From: an uncultured Dokdonia sp.
GTDB lineage: Bacteria > Bacteroidota > Bacteroidia > Flavobacteriales > Flavobacteriaceae
Direction of reading: 5' to 3'
DNA: 64,000 nt
Assembly: GCF_947492815.1 (NCBI RefSeq)
Contig: NZ_CANLOB010000001.1
Location: forward strand, 186,001-250,000
Shown here in pieces: positions 30,278 to 40,495 of the stretch (within the stretch, counting starts at the first letter, position 1; every line of letters starts with the position of its first letter). The notes beneath the pieces were generated by a model, which searched no databases, was not told the origin of the DNA, and was given only the letters and a program-made list of their open reading frames with translations. A program made the translations under genes and the position numbers.

Positions 30278-31426
30278 ATGAAAACACTTAGTATACTTTT
30301 TATTGTATTCCTTACTGGTTTACAAGTACACGCACAAGATTATTATTTTCCTGAGCGTAATGCTTCGTGGGAAAAAATCACTCCCAAAGAAGCCAATATA
30401 AATTCAGAAGGTCTTTCTGATGTGATCGCTTTCGCGAAAGCGAATGAATATTCAGGCTCTAGGGATTTACGTATTGCTATTTTAGAAGGCTTTAAAAGAG
30501 AACCATTCCATCAAATTTTAGGTCCTACCAAAAAACGTGGAGGTCCCGCAGGTATGATCTTAAAAAACGGAAAACTGGTAGCACAATGGGGAGACACAAA
30601 ACGCGTTGATATGACATTTTCTGTTACCAAGAGTTTCTTATCGACTATGGCAGGACTTGCTATAGATCAAAATCTTATTGCAAGTGTAGATGACCCTGTA
30701 AAAAACTATATCTGGGATGGCACTTTTGATGGACGTCATAACTCTCAAATTACTTGGCGTCATTTATTACAACAAAATAGTGCTTGGCAAGGAATTCTTT
30801 GGGGAGGAAAAGATTGGGCTGATCGTCCACCTAGAGAAGGTGATTTAGATGATTGGCAATATGCAGCACCCAAAATTCCTGGAAGTGTTATGGAATATAA
30901 TGACGTGCGTGTAAATGTATTATCATATAGTCTTTTACAAGTGTGGCGCAAACCCTTACCTCAAGTCTTAAAAGACGAAGTTATGGACAAAATAGGGGCT
31001 TCTACTACTTGGAGATGGCATGGCTATAAAGATGCTTGGGCAGAGATAGATGGCATCCAAATGAAATCTGTCACTGGAGGAGGACATAGTGGTGCTGGTT
31101 TATTTATAAGTGCCGAAGATATGGCTCGCTTTGGCCTACTATTTTTAAATGACGGTGTCTGGAATACAGAGCGTTTGATTTCTTCTCAATGGATACAAGA
31201 TGCCATAATACCTTCTGAACCTAATGTAAATTATGGGTTTATGTGGTGGCTCAATAAAAAAGGACCTAGACATTGGGAGCAAGTAGGTGAAGATGTATAC
31301 TATGCTGCTGGGTTTGGAGGAAATTTTATTATTATAGATCGCAAGCATGATCTTGTTGTTGTGACTCGCTGGTTAGAGCCTAGTAAAGTAGGTGAATTCA
31401 TGGCAAAGCTCACAAAAGCATTATAA
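30278..31426 (+). CDS. secreted serine hydrolase (class C beta-lactamase/esterase family)
   Basis: SVTKSFLSTMAGLAIDQ (SxxK), YNDVRVN, GFGGNFIIIDR. Confidence 0.88.
   Translation: MKTLSILFIVFLTGLQVHAQDYYFPERNASWEKITPKEANINSEGLSDVIAFAKANEYSGSRDLRIAILEGFKREPFHQILGPTKKRGGPAGMILKNGKLVAQWGDTKRVDMTFSVTKSFLSTMAGLAIDQNLIASVDDPVKNYIWDGTFDGRHNSQITWRHLLQQNSAWQGILWGGKDWADRPPREGDLDDWQYAAPKIPGSVMEYNDVRVNVLSYSLLQVWRKPLPQVLKDEVMDKIGASTTWRWHGYKDAWAEIDGIQMKSVTGGGHSGAGLFISAEDMARFGLLFLNDGVWNTERLISSQWIQDAIIPSEPNVNYGFMWWLNKKGPRHWEQVGEDVYYAAGFGGNFIIIDRKHDLVVVTRWLEPSKVGEFMAKLTKAL
30427..30442. repeat. palindrome, intragenic (AFAKA)
   Basis: CGCTTTCGCGAAAGCG in the serine hydrolase gene. Confidence 0.95.
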
Positions 31427-31429
31427 ACT

Positions 31430-32080
31430 ATGCGCTACCTAAAGCTCTTTCTAAAAAGTATTGGCTACGTACTATTGATACCTATTACGTATATTATCAT
31501 ATCACTTATTCTGACATACATTCCTGTTTCTGAAAAGACAGAAAACGCTGAAAAAAAACATACTATATATCTTACCTCTAATGGTGTGCATAGTGATATT
31601 ATACTTCCGAAAAAGCTTATAGTTCCTGACCTTCTTAACGGACAAAAATACCATCCAAGAGAACAATATTTTGCATTTGGATGGGGAGAAGAAAATTTTT
31701 ATATAAATACACCCACATGGGGAGATCTTACATTTTCTACAGCATTTAGAGCTGCTTTTTTAAAAAGTAACACATTGGTTCATGTAACACGTTATCGCAT
31801 CAAACGTGACCAATGGATTGCAGTTCCTGTCACAGAAATACAACTTCAAAAACTCAATGCATATATACTTGCTGCTTTTAAAGAGGACGACAACGGAAAA
31901 CAACTAATAGAAGGCGCTACATATACACCAGATCGAGATAATTTTTATAAAGCAAAAGGGAATTATATGTTCTATAAAACCTGCAACACTTGGACAAATA
32001 CGGCTCTTAAAGAAAGTGATATGAAAGCGAGTTTATGGACACCTTTTGATTTTGGTGTTTTGAGGTGGTATGAAGAATAA
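31430..32080 (+). CDS. TIGR02117/DUF2459-type protein
   Basis: HTIYLTSNGVHSDIILP; FAFGWGEENFYINTPTWGDL; YKTCNTWTNTALKES. Confidence 0.8.
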   Translation: MRYLKLFLKSIGYVLLIPITYIIISLILTYIPVSEKTENAEKKHTIYLTSNGVHSDIILPKKLIVPDLLNGQKYHPREQYFAFGWGEENFYINTPTWGDLTFSTAFRAAFLKSNTLVHVTRYRIKRDQWIAVPVTEIQLQKLNAYILAAFKEDDNGKQLIEGATYTPDRDNFYKAKGNYMFYKTCNTWTNTALKESDMKASLWTPFDFGVLRWYEE

Positions 32081-32085
32081 TTTTA

Positions 32086-32973
32086 CTATTCTACAAACAC
32101 TCGCTCCATAAACTTCAAAATTAAAGGCTTCATCAATTCAGGACGCCCCCAAGCAATCTCATGTCCTGTATTGGGAGTTGTAATAATTTCTATATCAGAA
32201 AAAACTTCTTTCGTATACTTCACATTTTCATAAGGAACAATATCATCTATATCACCATGTATATGTAATACAGGAACCGTAACCTCATCCCAATTATCAG
32301 CAATCAATGCTAATTCTTGCGCATGGACTGTTTTTTCATCTCCCGCAACACGATATCCTGTAGGGCACAACCAACGGGTGATCCACCATTGCGTAAATCT
32401 TGATTGCCAAATTTTCTTTTCATTATTTGGGTCAATAGCAGGAGAAATCATGACAACTCCTTTTACACGAGGATTCTCATAAGCAAGTCGAGCAGCAAGT
32501 GGTCCACCATAGGAAGATCCAATAGCTACTACATTTTCAAGATCGTAATAATCCAAAAGTTGACTCATGACTTTAGCTTGTGTATCTATAGATGTCATAG
32601 CATCTCCAAAATTTGAATACCCATATCCAGGTCTATCAATCGCATGAAGTGCTGCTTTTTTTACAAATGTAGTATCATTCAAATAGCCATTCCAAGCAGA
32701 CAATGAACTTGGAGAGCCATGAAAAAACACAATATTGATATCGTTTTCAGATTGTTTAATTTGCTGTACCCTAATTTTTAGATCTAGGCTATCAATCTCA
32801 AAATAACTAATTTCTGTAGGAATCTCTTTTTTAGCAAAATATTCTTGAATTTCTTGATCACTAGATCTCCATTGTAATACTGTACAAGAAGAGCATAGTA
32901 TGATAAGTATAATACTTACCCAAAGTCTTTGTAGTATCCTGCATTTAAAAACACCTGTAGTCAGATTGAGCAT
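32086..32973 (-). CDS. alpha/beta hydrolase
   Basis: FFHGSPSS; GSSYGGPLA nucleophile elbow; HIHGDIDDIVP; TGHEI. Confidence 0.88.
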   Translation of the reverse strand: MLNLTTGVFKCRILQRLWVSIILIILCSSCTVLQWRSSDQEIQEYFAKKEIPTEISYFEIDSLDLKIRVQQIKQSENDINIVFFHGSPSSLSAWNGYLNDTTFVKKAALHAIDRPGYGYSNFGDAMTSIDTQAKVMSQLLDYYDLENVVAIGSSYGGPLAARLAYENPRVKGVVMISPAIDPNNEKKIWQSRFTQWWITRWLCPTGYRVAGDEKTVHAQELALIADNWDEVTVPVLHIHGDIDDIVPYENVKYTKEVFSDIEIITTPNTGHEIAWGRPELMKPLILKFMERVFVE

Positions 32974-33040
32974 TTCATCATCTTTTGTAAAACAAAACAG
33001 CGTTTGAAATGTAAACCAGTTTATGTTTTTGGGTCAATGC

Positions 33041-33050
33041 TTTCGCGAAA
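33041..33050. repeat. palindrome core, intergenic
   Basis: ATGCTTTCGCGAAAGCAT. Confidence 0.95.
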
Positions 33051-33072
33051 GCATATACCAAATAAAACAAAA

Positions 33073-33103
33073 AAAGGCCATCTATCAAAAATAGACGGCC
33101 TTT
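33073..33103. terminator. hairpin between minus-strand genes; likely terminator of the 33122-35226 gene
   Basis: AAAGGCCATCTAT-caaaa-ATAGACGGCCTTT, one mismatch. Confidence 0.6.
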
Positions 33104-33121
33104 AAAAATCAACGTCGTCAA

Positions 33122-35226
33122 TTATTTTTTAATCAGTTTTTTAGTAATAAAACTAGTTTCTGAATATAAGGTTACAAAATACACTCCTGAAGATAACTTT
33201 GAAATATTAATCTCCGCTACGGGATTGCTAGTAAGTACCAATTGTCCGTTAATATTGTACACTTCAACATTTATAAGCGCTATTTCAGATGCTATCTGAA
33301 TAAAGTCTGTTGCGGGATTAGGGTATATTGAAACTACACTCTCTATAGAGACATCTTGAACACTTAATACTTCTTCAATAATAAGATTTTGTGTACATAT
33401 TTCCGTGTTGCCACTTGCATCAGTTGCTGTAAACGTAAGTTGGTATGTATCTGCTACTAACACTGTTCCAGCTGCTGGATCTTGAGTAATCGTTACTGAG
33501 CAGTTATCTGTTGCAGTAGTATCACCATCTGCCACATAATCTGGCAACGTAAAGGTTTCCCCTTCGTTTACTTCTATCGTCTCTAGAACAACACAATCAA
33601 GAACGGGAGCTTCATTATCTACTACCGTTACATTAAATGAGTTTGTAGCGATATTTCCTGAATCATCCATTCCTATAACAGTAACCACTGTGGTCCCCAC
33701 AGAAAAATTTGACCTGCTGGTGCATCTGTCGTAAAACTTGTATTAGAACAGTTATCGTTTACAATAATTACTGGAAACGAAACCATCGCACTACACATAC
33801 CTGCATCTACATTTTCTGTAATATCTGCTACAGGAACGATAGTTGGATTTATAGTATCTACCACCGTTACTGTCGCTGTACAGGAGTCTGAATTTCCAGC
33901 TGCATCCATTACTGTTAATGTTACAGTATTTGCGCCTATATTCGAGCAATCAAACTCAAATTCACTTACGATTAGTGTCGTTATATTTACATCATCTGTC
34001 GAACCTCCATCTATATTTGCTCCAAAAAGCATTGCCTCACCATTTACATCTAATACAAGTGTAAAATCTTGACATACCGCTGTAGGAGGTGTTGTATCTG
34101 TATTTGAACTACAATTTAAACTAAAACTTGTCTGCGCATCAATATTTGTCCAGTTAGTATCACTATAAGCAACATCATCTACGGTAATACAAGATAAGTT
34201 AGGGTTGTTGTTAGCCAAAAAATCTGAATCCGTAATAGCAGTATTATTACCATTTGCCACATTTAGATCTTCAAGTTGAGTATTATTACTAACCACTATT
34301 CTTGACAGCATAGAATTTCCACTTACATCTAAGCTTGTTAGAGAAGTATTTACTCCAATAAATTCATTAAGTAGATTATTAGAGCTCAAATCCAATATTG
34401 CTATCTGAGTGTTAGCTATATTTAATTCAGTCAAAGCAATGTTAGCGCTTACATTTAAATTTGTAAGTAACGTTTCTGAGCAATTAAGAGAAGTCAATGA
34501 TGTAAATGCTTCGATACCTGTTAAATCTTGTATATTAAGAACTGTCAAAAATAGTTCTCCAGTAAACGATGCAGCCTCACTACACTCTATCTCATTGTTC
34601 CCATTAGTATTCACAATTGCAGATCCTAAAAGAAAGCTTTTAAAAATAGGGTCTGGTATATCTACAATACACGTAAATTCAGGACAACTCTCACTGTAAG
34701 ATGAACCTGTAGGAATCATCCAATCATTATTTGGTGTAAAACTAGGATCAATCTGTACACAAGTGACCAGAGTGCCTTGTACTTGAAACCTTGTCATATT
34801 CACATTATTACCGTTGGCCATATTTACAGCTGTAAGACTAGTAGTATGCCCTTTAAAATCGGTAAGTTGGGTGAGCATACTTAAGTCTAGCTCCCCAGAA
34901 ATATTTGTTTGTTCTAGTAATAATTGTGTGAGCTTTGTGTTTTGAGAAATATCTATATTCGATATAGGGTTAAAAAACGCTTGTAACGCTACAATTTCTG
35001 TAAAAGCTTCTATTCCTGTAAGATCTTGTATATTTTGATTTGCCACAGAAATAGTTCCAGTATAAGACGTGGCTTCGGTCATTTGTATTTCTCCATCGCC
35101 GTTTGTATTAATAGTTGTATTTGCTACTAATAGCGATTTAAAGGTAGCATCTGGTATGTTCACGTTTTGTGCATAACCATATAGATTAATGATTAGACAT
35201 ACTGCAAAAAGTAGTTTTGATTTCAT
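33122..35226 (-). pseudogene. T9SS-sorted surface protein (LRR-like modules plus HYR domains) split by a frameshift
   Basis: ORF 33673..35226 (signal peptide, LRR-like, HYR) ends ...TTDAPAGQIFLWGPQWLLL*; ORF 33122..33700 continues GTTVVTVIGMDDSGNIATN... to a T9SS C-terminus. One extra base in the A5 run 33703-33707 restores QIFSVGTTVVTV. Confidence 0.8.
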
Positions 35227-35352
35227 AAGTTCTTTGTTTTTGTTAGTCTTTATTTATGGCTAAATAACATAGAGATCGACAGTCATTTTGGCCTCGGTTT
35301 CTGAATGTCAGTTTTGAATTTCTAAATTTTAAAAGAAGTAATAACTAGAGAT

Positions 35353-35406
35353 ACGTTTTTGACAAAACCGAAGTTTATGCTGCGTTTATCGAAGTACGAA
35401 AGCGTA
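35353..35406 (-). repeat. ~54-bp dispersed repeat, copy B
   Basis: Minus: TACGCTTTCGTACTTCGATAAACGCAGCATAAACTTCGGTTTTGTCAAAAACGT. Confidence 0.8.
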
Positions 35407-35412
35407 CAAAAA

Positions 35413-35437
35413 AATCCCACCATTAGCGTGTGGGATT
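35413..35437 (-). terminator. intrinsic terminator of the gene at 35461-36444
   Basis: Minus strand: AATCCCAC...GTGGGATTTTTTTG. Confidence 0.7.
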
Positions 35438-35460
35438 CTTTGTAGATAAGGGTGAAAACT

Positions 35461-36444
35461 CTAGTTTATAGATACCGTATTACCGCATCCAGTATTTGAG
35501 CTATATACTTTGCGATTTGTAGAGCTATAATTATAACTACCCCCCGAAACGATTTCAGATTGTAGATAGCCATCCGTACTACAATCCCATCGTGCGGTTT
35601 CCCCTGGATTGATTTTAGTACCACGATTACGACTCCCTGAAGTCCCTACGTAAATAGTACGACCCATATTGTTTTTAAGAGTTACGATGTTATTATTTTC
35701 CATACGCTCCATACGTGCTTGGTGCTCTTTTAATTTTTTATACTCAGGTGTTTTTCTAATCGAGTCGTTATACTTTTTAATTTCTTCATCTCCTGCATTA
35801 CGTGCAGCTTTTATGGCAGCAATATCCATCTTATCTTTTGAGGTAAGCATGTAAGCATCTTGCTTTGCTTTCATAGCTGTTACATAGTCTGTAAATAGTT
35901 GTTCAATATTGACACTTTTTATGTATTTCTGCACAGAATTTTGCCCTGCATTTCCTAACTTCTTTTTCATTTTTGAGAGAAGACCGCCTTTCTTTTTCTT
36001 TCCTTTTTTGGTCTCGTCTTGATTGCTTTGTCCTTCTTTTTTCAATAGATATATTGCAGTCACATTTTCAAAAGCGGGTACGCCTTCATTAGGAATATTA
36101 TCAACTACAAAAATGACATTGTCTATCACCACATACCCATCATTGGTATAGGTGTGTTTCATATTCATAGCTAGCGGATAATGGTCCATTCTCCCATAAT
36201 CACTTAATTCTGTCTGGCCAATAGATCCCCAGTCTTCTGTTACGGGTTCTCCAGTAAATCCTACAGGGATCCCTCCTGCAGTACGCTGAATACTTACTTT
36301 TATGGCAGGCCTACTTCTGCCGCCACCAAATCCCTCGTAGACTGCATTTTCTCCATTTGCCTCCAAGGCTTCAAAAAATGATTGTTGTGCTTGTGTCATT
36401 GTGACAACGGCAAAAAGGATGAATAGTGTTAAGATATTTTTCAT
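35461..36444 (-). CDS. secreted hypothetical protein
   Basis: MKNILTLFILFAVVTMTQAQ signal peptide; track start 36468 replaced by ATG at 36444. Confidence 0.7.
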   Translation of the reverse strand: MKNILTLFILFAVVTMTQAQQSFFEALEANGENAVYEGFGGGRSRPAIKVSIQRTAGGIPVGFTGEPVTEDWGSIGQTELSDYGRMDHYPLAMNMKHTYTNDGYVVIDNVIFVVDNIPNEGVPAFENVTAIYLLKKEGQSNQDETKKGKKKKGGLLSKMKKKLGNAGQNSVQKYIKSVNIEQLFTDYVTAMKAKQDAYMLTSKDKMDIAAIKAARNAGDEEIKKYNDSIRKTPEYKKLKEHQARMERMENNNIVTLKNNMGRTIYVGTSGSRNRGTKINPGETARWDCSTDGYLQSEIVSGGSYNYSSTNRKVYSSNTGCGNTVSIN

Positions 36445-36571
36445 GAGTATAATTTTAGTTAGTAACACTACAAATAACCTCCTCTTTGGTCTAAGTAATC
36501 CTTTCTAGTTTCTGAAAGTCGCAGTTGGGTTGCTAAACTTTTAAAATAAGTCCTTTTTTGAAGCCATACGC

Positions 36572-36581
36572 TTTCGCGAAA
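36572..36581. repeat. palindrome core, intergenic, AAATC variant
   Basis: TACGCTTTCGCGAAATCGAATACACGAGA. Confidence 0.9.
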
Positions 36582-36641
36582 TCGAATACACGAGATTCAT
36601 AACCAAACAAAAAACAAAGCGACAAAACGTAAAAAACCAAA

Positions 36642-36661
36642 CCCCATTACATATAATGGGG
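36642..36661 (-). terminator. intrinsic terminator downstream of the LytTR gene
   Basis: CCCCATTA-cata-TAATGGGG, T-rich on the minus-strand exit (GGTTTGGTTTTTT). Confidence 0.65.
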
Positions 36662-36730
36662 CTTGATCTTAGTATAATCTAATTTTAATGAGATATAATC
36701 ATACGATAAATTTCACATTAAAAAATAATA

Positions 36731-36742
36731 GTTAGCGCTAAC
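36731..36742. promoter_or_regulatory. 12-bp perfect palindrome GTTAGCGCTAAC
   Basis: Read directly; abuts a GTTTCTGAA element. Confidence 0.4.
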
Positions 36743-36775
36743 AGTTTCTGAAACCTAATTTTCAGCTTTTAAAAC

Positions 36776-37522
36776 CTAAATATTACTTACTAACTCTAAA
36801 AATTCTTCTTTTTTGTCTTTGGATATCGAAACACTCTTTCCATTATCCATCAAAATATAACCTCCATCACTTTTTACATACTGTTGTATGAACGAAAGAT
36901 TAATAAGAAAGGAGCGGTGGGGTCTATAAAAAGTGGGTATTTTATCTAATATATCTACAAAATGACGTAGAGGTTTGCTTATGAGAATTTCTTCTTGAGT
37001 TGTGTTTATTTTTGTATACATTCCATCTGCTTCTAAAAGCATAATCTCTTCAAAAGGCACAAAACGAATCCCATTAGAAACTGGGAGTGCAATTTTTTTA
37101 AATTGCGCACTGTTTAATGTCTCTTTGAGTTCTTCAAGCTTTAAATTAATTCGGCTTTTACCTAGGTTTGTGATGGCTTTTTCAACAGCTATAGCAACAT
37201 TTTGAGATCTTAATGGTTTAAGTAAATAATCTACCGCAGATAGTTCAAAAGCTTGTATCGCATATTCACTATATGCTGTTGTAAATATAATCTCAAAATT
37301 AAAAGATTCTTTATCTATAAAATTTAAAATTTCTAGCCCTGAATGTTCTGGCATTTCTATATCAAGAAAAACCAATTGGGGTTCTTCTTCTTTGATTAAA
37401 GCAACACCACTTAATAAATCTTCAGCTTGGTATGTCTGCTTAATTTTTGGGCAGTTTTCTCTAAGAAGCACCTCTAAAAGTCTACGAGCTTTAGGCTCAT
37501 CATCTATCAGTATTGCTTTCAT
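36776..37522 (-). CDS. LytTR-family response regulator
   Basis: Receiver MKAILIDDEPKARRLLEVLL...LVFLDIEMPEHSG; C-terminal LytTR domain (IMLLEADGMYTKI...RPHRSFLINL). Confidence 0.93.
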   Translation of the reverse strand: MKAILIDDEPKARRLLEVLLRENCPKIKQTYQAEDLLSGVALIKEEEPQLVFLDIEMPEHSGLEILNFIDKESFNFEIIFTTAYSEYAIQAFELSAVDYLLKPLRSQNVAIAVEKAITNLGKSRINLKLEELKETLNSAQFKKIALPVSNGIRFVPFEEIMLLEADGMYTKINTTQEEILISKPLRHFVDILDKIPTFYRPHRSFLINLSFIQQYVKSDGGYILMDNGKSVSISKDKKEEFLELVSNI

Positions 37523-37527
37523 TGTGT

Positions 37528-40464
37528 TTATATTTTATAAGGTATTTCAATGGTTACTTCGGTCCCCAGAGCATTATCATTGGAATCTTTTAAATCTTTA
37601 ATGTGAACACCTACTTTATGTACTCGATTTAAGTTGATCAATTGAAGCCTATTATCTGTTGCTTTTGTAGCAAAAGAAGCATGTGCTGGATTACGACTAT
37701 TTTTTATCTCACCTGCCTTCTCCCGACCAATACCATTATCCATTACTTGACATTGTATTGTATTTTTAGTTTTTGAGTGTTGAAAAAGAATAGTAAGCTC
37801 TCGTTGGTTTTTTTTATGAAGAAGACCATGCTTAATAGCATTTTCTACATACGGTTGTACGAGCATTGTTGGAATCATAATCTCATGGGTATCTAAAGAA
37901 TTATCTACTGTTATAGAAAACATTAATTTATCTTCAAATCGCAGTTTTTCCAACTCTAAATACATTTGTAAACAGTCTATTTCTTCTCTAAGAGTTATAC
38001 TTCCTTTATTACTATGATTCAAATATTTACGCACAAGATCTGCAAATTTTCCTAGATAATCACTTGCTAGATCTTTTTGATTCAACACAATATACTCTTG
38101 AATAGAATTAAGTGCATTAAATATAAAATGAGGGTTCATTTGTGAGCGTAAATTCTCAAGCTTTAGGCTTGTAAGCCTATTATTCTGTTGTAGTTGTTTT
38201 ACTTCAATAAGTTGTAATCGTTTTCTTTTTGTAATAATACTACGCACATAAAAATATACAATTAATACTACAGATAACAGAGTTAACAAGATAAACCACC
38301 ATTGTTGCCAAAATGGCAATGCGATTACAAATGAAATATGTTGTAAAGGCGACACCTCATTATTGTATCTGTTTTTGGCTCTTAATTTAAGGTTATAGGT
38401 TCCATTTTTTAGATTTTTTAAATCAAGATAGTCTACTCCTTTGTCTAATGAGGTAAAAGGCTCAGCATTGAGTTTGTATTGATAAACGATATGCTCACTT
38501 GATTGAAAACTATTTGCTCTAAAGTCTAGACGTACACTATTTTGATCATGCGCTAATTTATAATTGGGTTTATAAACAGTATCCGTGTCAGCAATTTTAA
38601 TCGCTGTAAAGTAAAGTTCTGGTAAAGGTCTACTGTAAAATGTTTTTTCTTTATCTACACTAAAGATGCCTACATTACTGGCACAAACAATATGATCTTC
38701 AAAAACAATCATACCAGATATTTTATAGGAAGGTATACCGTCTCGTTTTGTGAGTGTCTTAATAGCGCCTGTAGTCCTATTAATAAGTTGTATGCCTTTA
38801 TTTGTGGCAATCCATAAGTTGTTCTCATCACTTGTAATGGCTACAATTTCATTAGCAACAAGATCATTATCTGTAGAGAAGTGCCTTATCACTTGATTAC
38901 CTCTTATACCGAATACACCATCTTTAAACGTAGAGATCCATATAATTCCATCTCTTGTTTGAGTGATTTGCTTACCTAAAATAGGAGCTCCATTGTATAA
39001 GATTTTGTGTGCTATTAGTTTCCTATCATATTGAATTAAGTTATCTATAGTTGCTATGTATGTGTTTTTTAGGGTTTTGTCATAGAAACCCGCATACGCT
39101 CTTTTTTTAGTGAGCGTATACGTAAAAGAGATTCTCTTTTCTAAATCATTTCTAGCCACAAAATAAGATTTACCCCCCCCTATAATAAGCAATGTATCTC
39201 TTCCTTTAATAACAAGGTCTTTTGCTCCAACTCCGTTAAGTCTAGATCCAAAAAATCCTGTTTTTAGATCCAACTCATAAGCATCAGTATCGTGGCTTAT
39301 GTATAATTTATGATAATATGCATTATAACTCAAAGAAGAGACTTTACTTCCAGAAGAAGACTTTAAGATTTTAATATCATTGTTGTATAGGTTATACAAA
39401 CCTATATCACCACGTACCGTCCCAAAGGCAAAAGTTTGCTCATCTATCTTTTCTAGCGTACTTACATTTGACACTGATTTTTGAATGTTATAATTTTCTA
39501 CATAAATATTTGTGATTATAAAGACTCCATTACGCAGTGTTGTTAACCAATAATTATTATCCTTATCTATCACTATTTTAGTAACAAATTCATTAGATAA
39601 ATACGTTTGTTCATATAAGAGTTCATTATTAGTCATTTTAAAAACATGAGCTCCTGTACTTGTTAAAAACCAAAGTTTATCATTAAGCTCGATCACACGA
39701 GTGATGAGGCATGATTTTAAAATTTCTGGAGTTCTGGTTTTATGAAGAGTATTACTTTTTCGCGAAAGCGTATAAAATATATTTTCTTTACTAATAGTAT
39801 GAAAAAAAAACAGCCTTTCACCCACTTGAAATATTGTTGTTTTCTTTGTAGGGATGGCATTTTTTGCGGTTAAATCTTCAAATAAGGCTGTTGCAGTCGC
39901 AACTCTTGTCTTTTCAAAATTAAAATCTAACTTAAAAATATCTTTCTCATCTTTAAATAAAATTCCGTCCGGCACCGAAAAAGGAGAGCCTATAACACTC
40001 TTCTCTTTTTGAGAAATCACTTTTTTAGAACCATCTGCTAGAGAAACTTTAATGATTTGCCCGTCTCCAAAAATAATGAGTGCTTTATTAATTATTTTAT
40101 AGTTTGCCAATGACCCTTTTAGATTGTCAGAGACATCGATAAACGTGTGAAGCTTATCATTTTCCACATAAAGAAACTGACCAGAAATATTAGTACACCA
40201 GATACGACCTTTCTCATCTTCAAATAGTTCAAAAACGGAGAGTCCTTTTTTTGAGGCATTACTGTAGCTTTTAAATTCTTTACCATCATATCTAAAAAGT
40301 CCTTTATCTGCCGCAAACCATATAAAACCATTACGATCTTCTAGCATATCATAAAACTCAATATCTGGCAATCCGTCTTTTTCTGTAAGATGTATATAAA
40401 CAGGACTCTGGCCAAAACTAAAACAAGAGCTAATAAAAAATAATATGAAAACAAGATTCTTCAA
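37528..40464 (-). CDS. LytS-like sensor histidine kinase with periplasmic propeller repeats
   Basis: GFIWFAADKGLFRYDGKEF propeller repeats; NLRSQMNPHFIFNALNSIQEYI; VQPYVENAIKHGL. Apparent TTG start with intact signal peptide. Confidence 0.9.
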   Translation of the reverse strand: MKNLVFILFFISSCFSFGQSPVYIHLTEKDGLPDIEFYDMLEDRNGFIWFAADKGLFRYDGKEFKSYSNASKKGLSVFELFEDEKGRIWCTNISGQFLYVENDKLHTFIDVSDNLKGSLANYKIINKALIIFGDGQIIKVSLADGSKKVISQKEKSVIGSPFSVPDGILFKDEKDIFKLDFNFEKTRVATATALFEDLTAKNAIPTKKTTIFQVGERLFFFHTISKENIFYTLSRKSNTLHKTRTPEILKSCLITRVIELNDKLWFLTSTGAHVFKMTNNELLYEQTYLSNEFVTKIVIDKDNNYWLTTLRNGVFIITNIYVENYNIQKSVSNVSTLEKIDEQTFAFGTVRGDIGLYNLYNNDIKILKSSSGSKVSSLSYNAYYHKLYISHDTDAYELDLKTGFFGSRLNGVGAKDLVIKGRDTLLIIGGGKSYFVARNDLEKRISFTYTLTKKRAYAGFYDKTLKNTYIATIDNLIQYDRKLIAHKILYNGAPILGKQITQTRDGIIWISTFKDGVFGIRGNQVIRHFSTDNDLVANEIVAITSDENNLWIATNKGIQLINRTTGAIKTLTKRDGIPSYKISGMIVFEDHIVCASNVGIFSVDKEKTFYSRPLPELYFTAIKIADTDTVYKPNYKLAHDQNSVRLDFRANSFQSSEHIVYQYKLNAEPFTSLDKGVDYLDLKNLKNGTYNLKLRAKNRYNNEVSPLQHISFVIALPFWQQWWFILLTLLSVVLIVYFYVRSIITKRKRLQLIEVKQLQQNNRLTSLKLENLRSQMNPHFIFNALNSIQEYIVLNQKDLASDYLGKFADLVRKYLNHSNKGSITLREEIDCLQMYLELEKLRFEDKLMFSITVDNSLDTHEIMIPTMLVQPYVENAIKHGLLHKKNQRELTILFQHSKTKNTIQCQVMDNGIGREKAGEIKNSRNPAHASFATKATDNRLQLINLNRVHKVGVHIKDLKDSNDNALGTEVTIEIPYKI
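39758..39767. repeat. palindrome core, intragenic (LSRK)
   Basis: TTTTTCGCGAAAGCGTATAAAA in the LytS-like gene. Confidence 0.9.
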
Positions 40465-40495
40465 TAAAACTTAAAAGGTGTTAGACACAGGCAAA

